This document shows positions 42,900 to 50,982 of a stretch of DNA of 64,000 bases, piece by piece. This stretch comes from Chryseobacterium lathyri (GTDB lineage: Bacteria > Bacteroidota > Bacteroidia > Flavobacteriales > Weeksellaceae), in assembly GCF_030812195.1 (NCBI RefSeq), contig NZ_JAUSSF010000001.1:806001-870000 (forward strand), read 5' to 3'. Below the pieces are notes generated by a model. That model did not search any database. It worked only from the letters and a program-made list of their open reading frames with translations, and had not been told where the DNA came from. A program made the translations under genes and the position numbers. Within the stretch, counting starts at the first letter, position 1; each line of letters starts with the position of its first letter.

Positions 42900-45293
42900 A
42901 TGAAAAGAAGAATCAAACATGTAACGGTTCTTGGTTCAGGAATTATGGGCAGCGGTATTGCGGCACATTTCGCCAACATTGGTGTGGAAGTGTCTCTTTT
43001 GGATATTGTTCCTTTTGAACTGACGGAAGCTGAACAGAAAAAAGGTTTGACCAAAGATGACAAGGTGGTAAGAAACAGAATTGCTTCCGAAAACTTTGAA
43101 AAACTGAAAAAAGCGAGCCCCGCCCTTCTCTATTCTCCGAAATTTGCGGATAGAATTAAAATAGGCAACTTTGATGATGATCTTCAGAAGATCAAAAATA
43201 CAGACTGGATTATTGAAGTAGTGGTAGAAAAGCTTGATATTAAGAAATCTGTTTATGAAAAAATTGAACAGTTCAGAAAACCGGGAACATTAATTTCTTC
43301 TAATACATCGGGAATTCCTATCCATTTTCTAATTGAAGGAAGAAGCGATGATTTCAAAAAATATTTTGCGGGAACGCACTTCTTCAATCCGGTAAGATAC
43401 CTTCCTCTTTTAGAGATTATCCCTACTCCGGATACCCTTCCTGAAGTAGTGGATTTCTACATGAATTATGGCGCTAAATTCTTAGGGAAAACTACAGTTT
43501 TAGCTAAAGATACTCCAGCATTCATTGCGAACAGAATAGGAGTTTTCTCCATGATGGATCTTCTTCACAACGTACAGAAATTAGGATTAACTGTTTCTGA
43601 GGTTGATAAATTAACAGGTCCTGTCATCGGACGCCCGAAATCTGCAACTTTCAGAACAGCTGACGTTGTAGGTCTTGATACATTGGTAATGGTAGCGAAC
43701 GGTGTACGCCAAAGCGGTGCTGAAGCCAATAATTTCAATGATGTCTTTGCCCTTCCTGATTATATCCAGAAAATGATGGATAATAAATGGCTGGGTTCCA
43801 AAACGGAACAGGGATTCTACAAAAAGGTGAAAAATGCGGAAGGGAAATCTGAAATCCACGGACTGAACCTTGATACATTAGAATATGAGCTTCAGGGAAA
43901 ATCTTCTTTCCCTACTTTAGAATTAACTAAAAATATTGATAAACCAATTGACAGATTCAAAGTTTTAATTGGTGGAAAAGATAAGGCCGGAGAACTTTAC
44001 AGAAAGTCGTTAGGTGCATTATTCGCTTATGTTTCTCATAAAGTTCCTGAAATCTCTGATGAAATTTATAAGATTGATGATGCAATGAGAGCCGGTTTCG
44101 GATGGGAAAACGGTCCGTTTGAAATCTGGGATGCCGTAGGCGTTCAAAAAGGTATTGAACTGGCAAAAGATGCAGGCTATGAAGTTTCAGACTGGGTTAA
44201 AAATGTAGAGACTTTCTATAAGGTAAACGATGAAGGTCAAAGTATTTTTGTGGATAAAAATTCAGGAGAATACAATAAAATTCCTGGTCAGGATGCCTTT
44301 ATTATCTTAGACAATATCAGAAAGAACAAAACGCTTTGGAGCAATTCAGGAGCTGCTATCGAATATCTTGGTGACGGAATTATCAATTTTGAGATCCGCT
44401 CAAAAATGAATTCCCTTGGAGGAGAAGTTCTTGACGGATTAAACAGAGCCATTGATTTAGCAGAAAAAGAATATGACGGATTGGTTGTTGGGAACCAGGG
44501 AGCTAATTTCTCTGTAGGAGCCAACCTTGCTATGATCCTGATGATGGCTATCGAGCAGGACTGGGATGATCTGAATATGGCCATTGCTTATTTCCAGAAA
44601 TCCATGATGAGAGTACGCTACTCCTCTATTCCTGTAGTGGTTGCACCTCACGGAATGACCCTTGGCGGTGGTTGTGAAATGACCATGCATGCAGACAGAG
44701 TGGTTGCAGCAGCAGAAACTTATATAGGATTGGTAGAAACCGGAGTTGGAGTAATTCCTGGTGGTGGTGGTACTAAAGAGCTTACCCTGAGAACTTCAAG
44801 AGAATTCCACAGCGATGACGTTAAAAACAACAGACTTCGTGAAGCTTTTATGAATATCGCCATGGGTAAAGTAGCTACTTCTGCTTACGAAGCTTATGAT
44901 ATGGGAATTCTTGAAAAAGGAAAAGACATTGTATCCGTAAGCAAAAACAGACAGATCGCAGAAGCCAAAAAAGTTGCAAAACTACTGGCAGAACAAGGCT
45001 ACACACAACCTATCGAACAGAAAGTAAAAGTTCTGGGAAAAGATGCCTTAGGAATGTTCTATGTAGGAACAGATCAGATGCTTACCGGAAAGTTCATCTC
45101 TGAGCACGATAAGAAAATTGCAGACAAATTAGCCAACGTGATGGTCGGAGGAAATCTATCTGAACCAACCGTAGTTACCGAACAATACTTATTGAACCTC
45201 GAAAGAGAAACTTTCCTTCAGCTTTGTGGTGAAAGAAAAACACTGGAGAGAATTCAGTATATGTTACAGAATGGGAAACCGCTTAGGAATTAG
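42900..45293 (+). CDS. 3-hydroxyacyl-CoA dehydrogenase / enoyl-CoA hydratase (FadN-like)
   Basis: 797 residues. Unlike E. coli FadB, the dehydrogenase comes first: NAD-binding VTVLGSGIMGSGIAAHFAN (~8-26) and FFNPVRYLPLLEIIPTP with the His of the catalytic dyad in GTHFFNP; the second HAD helical domain follows (~190-420), and a crotonase-type domain lies at ~490-680 (GANFSVGANL, GMTLGGGCEMTMHADRVVA, ETGVGVIPGGGG). It carries out hydration and oxidation of enoyl-CoA. Second gene of the operon; its TAG stop is the start of a heptad element. Confidence 0.93.
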   Translation: MKRRIKHVTVLGSGIMGSGIAAHFANIGVEVSLLDIVPFELTEAEQKKGLTKDDKVVRNRIASENFEKLKKASPALLYSPKFADRIKIGNFDDDLQKIKNTDWIIEVVVEKLDIKKSVYEKIEQFRKPGTLISSNTSGIPIHFLIEGRSDDFKKYFAGTHFFNPVRYLPLLEIIPTPDTLPEVVDFYMNYGAKFLGKTTVLAKDTPAFIANRIGVFSMMDLLHNVQKLGLTVSEVDKLTGPVIGRPKSATFRTADVVGLDTLVMVANGVRQSGAEANNFNDVFALPDYIQKMMDNKWLGSKTEQGFYKKVKNAEGKSEIHGLNLDTLEYELQGKSSFPTLELTKNIDKPIDRFKVLIGGKDKAGELYRKSLGALFAYVSHKVPEISDEIYKIDDAMRAGFGWENGPFEIWDAVGVQKGIELAKDAGYEVSDWVKNVETFYKVNDEGQSIFVDKNSGEYNKIPGQDAFIILDNIRKNKTLWSNSGAAIEYLGDGIINFEIRSKMNSLGGEVLDGLNRAIDLAEKEYDGLVVGNQGANFSVGANLAMILMMAIEQDWDDLNMAIAYFQKSMMRVRYSSIPVVVAPHGMTLGGGCEMTMHADRVVAAAETYIGLVETGVGVIPGGGGTKELTLRTSREFHSDDVKNNRLREAFMNIAMGKVATSAYEAYDMGILEKGKDIVSVSKNRQIAEAKKVAKLLAEQGYTQPIEQKVKVLGKDALGMFYVGTDQMLTGKFISEHDKKIADKLANVMVGGNLSEPTVVTEQYLLNLERETFLQLCGERKTLERIQYMLQNGKPLRN

Positions 45294-45340
45294 ACTTGAG
45301 ACTTTAAGACTCGAGACTAAGAGATAAAAACTTAAATCTG
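45290..45340. repeat. Heptad-phased arm H7-left of the four-helix-bundle cassette
   Basis: Units such as AGACTTG, AGACTTT, GAGACTA beginning at the stop codon of the multifunctional enzyme gene. The segment 45290-45312 matches the reverse complement of 45721-45742 at most positions (TTAGAC, GAGA, AGACTC cores with one 2-base gap). Confidence 0.6.
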
Positions 45341-45350
45341 ATGGTAATTT

Positions 45351-45713
45351 ATGCACAATATTAAAAAATTGAAAATCTGGAACGATTCAATTAATTTATG
45401 TGTTGAAGTTTATAGGGCATTGGCAAATATGCCAAACGATGAAAAATATGGACTTTCTTCACAGATTAAAAGGTCTGCTGTTTCAATTTCTTCCAATATA
45501 GCAGAAGGAGCTGGGAGAGAAAGAGAAAAGGAATTTTATTATTTTTTAAATATTGCATATGGATCTTCTTATGAACTTCAAACTCAATTAATAATTTGTG
45601 AAAAATTGAATTTTATTTCAGAAGAAATAAATCAACCCTTACTACATAGGCTTGATGAAGTGCAAAAAATGATTTATGTTTTTAAAGAAAATATTAATAA
45701 AAAAATAATTTAA
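45351..45713 (+). CDS. Four-helix-bundle protein (23S rRNA intervening-sequence/S23 family)
   Basis: 120 residues. LKIWNDSINLCVEVYRALANMPNDEKYGLSSQIKRSAVSISSNIAEGAGRE is the hallmark of the four-helix-bundle family first seen as the ORF in 23S rRNA intervening sequences and related to Avd of diversity-generating retroelements. Members are thought to bind nucleic acid; function unproven. The gene sits between two beta-oxidation genes and is bracketed by inverted heptad arms. It is more AT-rich than its neighbours and looks inserted, yet it keeps the operon's direction. Confidence 0.9.
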   Translation: MHNIKKLKIWNDSINLCVEVYRALANMPNDEKYGLSSQIKRSAVSISSNIAEGAGREREKEFYYFLNIAYGSSYELQTQLIICEKLNFISEEINQPLLHRLDEVQKMIYVFKENINKKII

Positions 45714-45720
45714 ATGGCAA

Positions 45721-45755
45721 GAGTCTCAAATCTCTTGTCTAAAAATCTCTACTCT
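45721..45755. repeat. Heptad-phased arm H7-right of the four-helix-bundle cassette
   Basis: Units TCTCAAA, TCTCTTG, TCTAAAA, CTCTAAA, inverted relative to the left arm. The thiolase start codon follows 4 bases later. Confidence 0.6.
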
Positions 45756-45758
45756 AAA

Positions 45759-46937
45759 ATGAAACAAGCATATATAGTAAAGGGTTTCAGAACTGCCGTA
45801 GGAAAAGCTCCAAAAGGAAGTTTAAGATTCACAAGACCCGACGTGATGGCCGCTACAGTTATTGAAAAGTTGATGGCTGAGCTACCACAATTAGATAAAA
45901 ACAGAATTGATGACCTTATCGTAGGAAACGCAATGCCGGAAGCCGAACAAGGGTTGAACGTTGCCCGTTTAATTTCCTTAATGGGATTGAATACAGATAA
46001 AGTTCCCGGAGTTACCGTAAACAGGTATTGTGCATCAGGAAGTGAAGCGATTGCGATTGCTTCTGCAAAAATTCAGGCAGGGATGGCTGATTGTATCATT
46101 GCAGGGGGAACAGAATCGATGTCTTATATCCCGATGGGTGGTTACAAGCCGGTTCCGGAAACAGATATCGCAAAAACAAACCCTGATTATTACTGGGGAA
46201 TGGGATACACAGCTGAAGAAGTTGCCAAGCAATATAATATCACAAGAGAAGAGCAGGATCAGTTCGCTTTTGAATCCCATATGAAAGCTTTGAAAGCTAA
46301 TGCTGAAGGAAAATTTGCCGGTCAGATCGTTTCGATTCCTGTAGAATATAATTTCCTGGACGAAAACCAGAAAATGCAGTCTAAGAAGTTTGACTTCTCT
46401 GTAGACGAAGGTCCTAGAAAAGATACTTCTTTGGAAGGTTTGGCTAAGCTGAGACCAGTATTCGCGAATGGAGGAAGCGTAACAGCCGGAAATTCATCTC
46501 AGATGAGCGACGGAGCAGCTTTCGTGATGGTAATGAGCGAAGAAATGGTAAAAGAATTAGGTCTTGAACCGCAAGCTAGATTAGTAGCTTATGCTGCTGC
46601 AGGTCTTGAACCTCGAATTATGGGTATGGGACCGATTTATGCGATTCCAAAAGCATTAAAACAGGCCGGTCTTGAATTAAAAGATATTGAACTGATTGAA
46701 TTGAACGAAGCTTTTGCATCACAGTCAGTAGCAATCAAAAAGGAATTGGGCCTAAATCCTGACATCCTCAATGTCAACGGAGGTGCGATCGCTCTTGGCC
46801 ATCCACTTGGATGTACCGGAACAAAATTAACCGTTCAACTTCTTGACGAAATGAGAAGACGCGGCAACAAGTACGGAATGGTTTCTATGTGCGTGGGAAC
46901 CGGACAGGGAGCCGCTTCAATCTTTGAACTTCTATAA
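45759..46937 (+). CDS. Acetyl-CoA acyltransferase (thiolase, FadA-like)
   Basis: 392 residues from the ATG at 45759 (MKQAYIVKGFRTAVGKAPKG); an upstream in-frame ATG would read through the repeat arm. Catalytic residues: Cys91 in NRYCASGSE, His348 in IALGHPLGCTG and Cys378 in MCVGTGQGA. It cleaves 3-ketoacyl-CoA with CoA, the last step of beta-oxidation. It follows the four-helix-bundle gene within the operon. Confidence 0.96.
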   Translation: MKQAYIVKGFRTAVGKAPKGSLRFTRPDVMAATVIEKLMAELPQLDKNRIDDLIVGNAMPEAEQGLNVARLISLMGLNTDKVPGVTVNRYCASGSEAIAIASAKIQAGMADCIIAGGTESMSYIPMGGYKPVPETDIAKTNPDYYWGMGYTAEEVAKQYNITREEQDQFAFESHMKALKANAEGKFAGQIVSIPVEYNFLDENQKMQSKKFDFSVDEGPRKDTSLEGLAKLRPVFANGGSVTAGNSSQMSDGAAFVMVMSEEMVKELGLEPQARLVAYAAAGLEPRIMGMGPIYAIPKALKQAGLELKDIELIELNEAFASQSVAIKKELGLNPDILNVNGGAIALGHPLGCTGTKLTVQLLDEMRRRGNKYGMVSMCVGTGQGAASIFELL

Positions 46938-46940
46938 AAA

Positions 46941-47020
46941 TGTGCTGATGTATTTATGTAAAATGTACTCATGATGCTCGATTCAAATCATTAATACATT
47001 TTACATGAATACTTTAATAC
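46941..47020. repeat. Heptad-like inverted element H8
   Basis: 46950-46974 and 46988-47012 are inverted copies of a 25-base segment with three mismatches (core ATGTAAAATGTA), separated by 13 bases. Units of about 7 bases recur within each arm. It lies between the thiolase and acyl-CoA dehydrogenase genes. Confidence 0.65.
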
Positions 47021-47056
47021 AAAATTACTAATCGTTAAAAAAAAACAAAATAATAT

Positions 47057-48823
47057 ATGGCAACATTAAAGGGTGGAGAATTCCTGATCAAGGAAATTCC
47101 TGCAAATGATATTTTCAGTCTTGAAGAACTGAGTGAAGAACAAAAAATGCTTCGTGATTCTGCAAAAGAATTTATTGACAGAGAAGTAATTCCTCAAAAG
47201 GAAAGATTTGAGAAAAAAGATTATGCTTTAACTGAAGAAAAGATGCGTCAGCTGGGTGAAATGGGGCTTTTAGGAGTTGCTGTTCCTGAGGAATACGGCG
47301 GCCTTGGAATGGGCTTCGTTAATACCATGCTGGCATGTGATTACTGTTCAGGAGCAAATGGTTCATTGGCTACAGCTTATGGAGCTCACACGGGAATCGG
47401 AACGCTTCCTATCCTATTGTACGGTACAGAAGAGCAAAAGAAAAAATACCTCCCGGATCTGGCTACCGGGACAAAATTTGGAGCATACTGTCTGACTGAG
47501 CCTGATGCTGGTTCAGACGCTAATTCCGGAAAAACAAGAGCAAAACTTTCCGAAGACGGGAAACATTATATCATCAACGGACAAAAAATGTGGATCTCCA
47601 ATGCAGGTTTTGCAGAAATCTTCATTGTTTTTGCTAAAATTGATGACGATAAAAACATCACAGGTTTCATCGTAGAAAAAGAAGGAACTGAAGGGCTTAC
47701 TTTCGGTGAGGAAGAGCATAAACTGGGAATCCGTTCGTCTTCTACAAGACAGGTTTTCTTTAATGATATGAAAGTTCCTGCTGAGAACCTTTTAGGCGAA
47801 AGAAACAACGGTTTCAAAATCGCGTTAAATGCTCTGAACGTTGGAAGAATTAAACTGGCAGCTGCCAATCTTGACGGGCAGAGGAGAATCTTAAACCACT
47901 CTCTTCAATATTCTAATGAAAGAAAGCAGTTTGGCGTTTCTATCTCCACTTTTGGAGCAATCAGAAAGAAACTGGCAGAAATGGCAACAGGAATTTTCGT
48001 TGCTGAGGCTGGTTCTTACAGAGCAGCAAAAGATGTTGAAGATAAAATCAATGAATTGGTTGCCGGTGGAATGAATCACCAGCAGGCTGAATTGAAAGGT
48101 GTTGAAGAATTTGCGGTGGAAGCTTCCATTTTGAAAGTTTTCGTTTCAGATTTAACACAACATACTGCTGATGAAGGAATTCAGGTATACGGAGGAATGG
48201 GATTCTCCGAAGATATGCCAATGGAGGCAGCCTGGAGAGATTCCAGAATTGCAAGAATCTATGAAGGAACCAACGAAATCAACCGTCTTTTGGCTGTTGG
48301 AATGCTGATTAAAAAAGCAATGAAAGGAGAACTGGATCTACTTTCTCCTGCCATGGCCATCAGCAAAGAATTAATGGGTATTCCTTCATTTGAAGTTCCT
48401 GATTATTCAGCATTCATGAGTGAAGAGAAAGGCATTATCGCAAATCTTAAGAAAGTATTCCTTATGGTTTCCGGAGCAGCTCTTCAGAAATTCATGATGG
48501 ATATTGAGAAACAACAACATTTATTATTGAATGCTTCTGAAATTCTTAACCAAATCTATATGGCAGAATCTGCCATATTAAGAGCTGAGAAACACTTCTC
48601 CCCTGAGTCTGTGGAAGCAGCAATGGCACAGCTTAACCTTTATAAAGCTGTTGAAAAAATCATCGCAGCTGCCAAAGAAGGAATTGTTTCTTTCGCAGAA
48701 GGAGACGAACAGAGAATGATGCTTTCGGGATTAAGAAGATTCACAAAATATAATAACCATCCGAATGTAGTGGCTTTAACTGAAAAAGTAGCAGCACACT
48801 ATATTGCTAAAGGAGCTTATTAG
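47057..48823 (+). CDS. Acyl-CoA dehydrogenase
   Basis: 588 residues. N-terminal helical domain (LSEEQKMLRDSAKEFIDREV), middle barrel with GAYCLTEPDAGSDANSGKTRA and YIINGQKMWISNAGFA for FAD, helical domain with the family signature QVYGGMGFSEDMPMEAAWRDSRIARIYEGTNEI (catalytic Glu in YEGTNE), and a ~170-residue C-terminal extension as in long-chain/VLCAD-type enzymes. It performs the first oxidation of beta-oxidation. Last gene of the operon. Confidence 0.95.
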   Translation: MATLKGGEFLIKEIPANDIFSLEELSEEQKMLRDSAKEFIDREVIPQKERFEKKDYALTEEKMRQLGEMGLLGVAVPEEYGGLGMGFVNTMLACDYCSGANGSLATAYGAHTGIGTLPILLYGTEEQKKKYLPDLATGTKFGAYCLTEPDAGSDANSGKTRAKLSEDGKHYIINGQKMWISNAGFAEIFIVFAKIDDDKNITGFIVEKEGTEGLTFGEEEHKLGIRSSSTRQVFFNDMKVPAENLLGERNNGFKIALNALNVGRIKLAAANLDGQRRILNHSLQYSNERKQFGVSISTFGAIRKKLAEMATGIFVAEAGSYRAAKDVEDKINELVAGGMNHQQAELKGVEEFAVEASILKVFVSDLTQHTADEGIQVYGGMGFSEDMPMEAAWRDSRIARIYEGTNEINRLLAVGMLIKKAMKGELDLLSPAMAISKELMGIPSFEVPDYSAFMSEEKGIIANLKKVFLMVSGAALQKFMMDIEKQQHLLLNASEILNQIYMAESAILRAEKHFSPESVEAAMAQLNLYKAVEKIIAAAKEGIVSFAEGDEQRMMLSGLRRFTKYNNHPNVVALTEKVAAHYIAKGAY

Positions 48824-48847
48824 TCTTTTATAACATAAATTTGATTT

Positions 48848-48881
48848 AAAGCGTCTCATCTTTTTTGAGGCGCTTTTCTTT
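48848..48881 (+). terminator. Terminator of the beta-oxidation operon
   Basis: An 11-bp stem, AAAGCGTCTCA/TGAGGCGCTTT (one G-T pair), followed by TTCTTTT. Confidence 0.88.
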
Positions 48882-49002
48882 TAGCTTGTATACTAAGAAA
48901 GACATAACAGACAGGAATGTAAACCGATATATAAAAATCTATGGCTCTTAAGAACTTAAAATTTCAATAATTTTTTATATTTTTATTTTAAATTAAAAAA
49001 AC

Positions 49003-49311
49003 ATGAAGATTTTATTATTTCCTCTCCTTTTTATTTCTATTACACTAACTGCCCAGAAAAAAGAAAGAAAGCTGATCCTTCCAAAGACAGATACCACAAA
49101 AATTGACAAATTTAATGATCCCGGAGAAATGCAGAAAAAGATTGGTACAGACCGGAAGGAACAGTATAAAATGCTTACTATAAAGCCAAAAGATACGGCT
49201 GCATATATGGCTTTGAAGGAACCTAAAAAGGATTATTCAAAGTACAGGATAATGAATCCGGATATTCCTGAAAAAATTACAGACACAAAAAAGGCTCAGC
49301 CTTCCAAATAA
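49003..49311 (+). CDS. Small secreted protein, unknown
   Basis: 102 residues with a signal peptide (ILLFPLLFISITLTAQ). The mature part is very Lys-rich (KKERKLILPKTDTTKI, KDTAAYMALKEPKKDYSKY) and probably unfolded in isolation. No family recognised. The YegP-like gene starts 25 bases downstream, so they may share a transcript. Confidence 0.65.
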   Translation: MKILLFPLLFISITLTAQKKERKLILPKTDTTKIDKFNDPGEMQKKIGTDRKEQYKMLTIKPKDTAAYMALKEPKKDYSKYRIMNPDIPEKITDTKKAQPSK

Positions 49312-49336
49312 TCAAAAAAGCAAAAAATTTATTACT

Positions 49337-49672
49337 ATGGGAAAATTTGTTATCTCGAAAAGGGCAGACAATGAATTCAAATTCAATCTGAAAGCCGGAA
49401 ACGGACAAGTCATCTTAACAAGCCAGGGATATGGCTCAAAATCCTCATGTGAAAACGGAATAGAATCTGTACGCACCAACTCGCAGGATGATTCTAAATT
49501 CGAAAGAAATACAGCCAAGGACGACCGCTGCTATTTCAATTTAAAAGCCGGAAACGGACAGATCATAGGAACCAGCCAGATGTACGAATCTGAAAACGGA
49601 ATGGAAAACGGTATAGAATCAGTAAAAAGCAATGCTCCGGGTGCCTCTGTAGAAGATGAAACGCTGCTTTAA
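49337..49672 (+). CDS. YegP-like protein, two DUF1508 repeats
   Basis: 111 residues made of two YegP units: residues ~3-50 (FVISKRADNEFKFNLKAGNGQVILTSQGY, then ENGIESVRTN) and ~58-103 (CYFNLKAGNGQIIGTSQMY, then ENGIESVKSN). FNLKAGNGQ occurs identically in both. The fold is a small beta-alpha unit; the function is unknown. A terminator follows. Confidence 0.92.
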   Translation: MGKFVISKRADNEFKFNLKAGNGQVILTSQGYGSKSSCENGIESVRTNSQDDSKFERNTAKDDRCYFNLKAGNGQIIGTSQMYESENGMENGIESVKSNAPGASVEDETLL

Positions 49673-49697
49673 TATTATGTAAAATAATCTTAATAAA

Positions 49698-49725
49698 AAT
49701 GTCTTATTTTTTAAGGCATTTTTTA
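49698..49725 (+). terminator. Terminator of the YegP-like gene
   Basis: AATGTCTTA/TAAGGCATT stem (one T-G pair) with a T loop and a long T-rich tail. Confidence 0.75.
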
Positions 49726-49751
49726 TTTTTGTATTCTATTTTCAATTTGAA

Positions 49752-50198
49752 ATGACAAAAGAAGAAATGCTCAACAGAGCCATAAAAATAGCTGATAAAG
49801 CACATAAAGGACAAACCGACAAGTACCACGCTCCCTACATTGCCCATGTCATGCGTGTGATGGAATATGGTAAAACAATGGACGAAAAGATCGTTGGTGT
49901 ACTGCACGATGTAGTAGAAGATCACCCGGAAGAATTCAGCCTGGATTATCTAAGGACCGAGGGGTTTCCCGAATACATTATTTTTGCAATAAGCTGCCTG
50001 ACCAAATTTGATCCCGAAGAGGATTATGATGAGTTTGTTAAAAGAACAGAAAGATCTTCTCTGGCTGTTGCTGTAAAGCTTAATGATCTCCGTGATAATA
50101 TGGATCTCAGAAGAGTAAACAGGGAACTTAGCCCTAAAGATATCAAGAGATTCAACAAATACCTGAAGGCTTATCGTTATCTGATAGAGAAATATTAA
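49752..50198 (+). CDS. HD-domain hydrolase (RelA/SpoT-hydrolase-like)
   Basis: 148 residues. The metal-binding set is His32 in PYIAHVMRV, His52-Asp53 in LHDVVEDH and the Asp in VKLNDLRDN, close to the (p)ppGpp hydrolase domain of SpoT and to MESH1-like small hydrolases. No synthetase domain is present. The substrate could be (p)ppGpp or another nucleotide. Its stop overlaps that of the opposing DUF2490 gene by 4 bases. Confidence 0.87.
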   Translation: MTKEEMLNRAIKIADKAHKGQTDKYHAPYIAHVMRVMEYGKTMDEKIVGVLHDVVEDHPEEFSLDYLRTEGFPEYIIFAISCLTKFDPEEDYDEFVKRTERSSLAVAVKLNDLRDNMDLRRVNRELSPKDIKRFNKYLKAYRYLIEKY

Positions 50199-50911
50199 TC
50201 CGCCCCAGGGAAATCATATGTTTTTGTAGGATGGTCCGTACCGTCGATATTGATATTTAAGGCCAAATAGATAAAGTGAAGGTTTTTATTTCCTTTCGCT
50301 TCAAATTCACGCTGCCACAGATAACCTGTCAGGATCCCGAAATGGTCATCAATCTGATAGCCGAAACCGCCATATACCCTGTTTCTGGCAAAAGTAGGCT
50401 TCATGGGACTTATCAGGAAGATTTCGTCGTAAGCATTTGCAAAAATAGTTCCTTTTTTGACAGTTTTTGCATTCAGAGGAACGCTTACATTCAGACGGTA
50501 TCTGTAACGCATTCTTTGAGAACTTTTATCTATTTTAGGCTCATAGAACCAACTTTTCTCGGCACGGAAACGGTTTTCAAACTTGACGATCCCTTTTTTG
50601 AAATCGATCACGTCCTGCAGCCATACCCTGAACTCTTCTCTGCTCAGGCTGTGTTCTTTATAATTCACATATCTTCCAAGACCGATGAAAGGTTTATGAT
50701 TTTTGGTCAGATTGTATCCCACTCCCCCTTTGATCTCGTAATAATCCGGGTAGGTATACTCTTCGTTTCCTCTAAGCTGGCCTTCTGCATAGAGGAAAAA
50801 TTTAGGATGAAACTTGTAGGTTAGAGTCACTGCATTGAAGCTTGAAACATGTTCCTGGGCTTTGAAAAAGGTCATACTCAAAAGTAAACTCAGACTTAAA
50901 AAAAGTTTCAT
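50195..50911 (-). CDS. DUF2490 outer-membrane-type protein
   Basis: 238 residues from the ATG at 50911, giving a tidy signal peptide (LFLSLSLLLSMTFFKAQ). The mature protein alternates polar and aromatic strands (FHPKFFLYAEGQLRGNEEY, RFRAEKSWFYEPK, RMRYRYRLNVSVPLN, VYGGFGYQI), as in small outer membrane barrels of the DUF2490 family. Function unknown. It follows the TonB receptor on the same strand by 72 bases. Confidence 0.85.
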   Translation of the reverse strand: MKLFLSLSLLLSMTFFKAQEHVSSFNAVTLTYKFHPKFFLYAEGQLRGNEEYTYPDYYEIKGGVGYNLTKNHKPFIGLGRYVNYKEHSLSREEFRVWLQDVIDFKKGIVKFENRFRAEKSWFYEPKIDKSSQRMRYRYRLNVSVPLNAKTVKKGTIFANAYDEIFLISPMKPTFARNRVYGGFGYQIDDHFGILTGYLWQREFEAKGNKNLHFIYLALNINIDGTDHPTKTYDFPGAD

Positions 50912-50982
50912 AAAAAATTTTTGCAAAAATAAATCATTTAACAATTTGTTAATATTAATTTTCATTCATTTAAAATTAACGT

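Noticed and set aside
50276..50824. A 182-codon plus-strand frame inside the DUF2490 gene
   Set aside because: Antisense shadow with unlikely composition; the minus-strand frame has a signal peptide and beta-barrel pattern.
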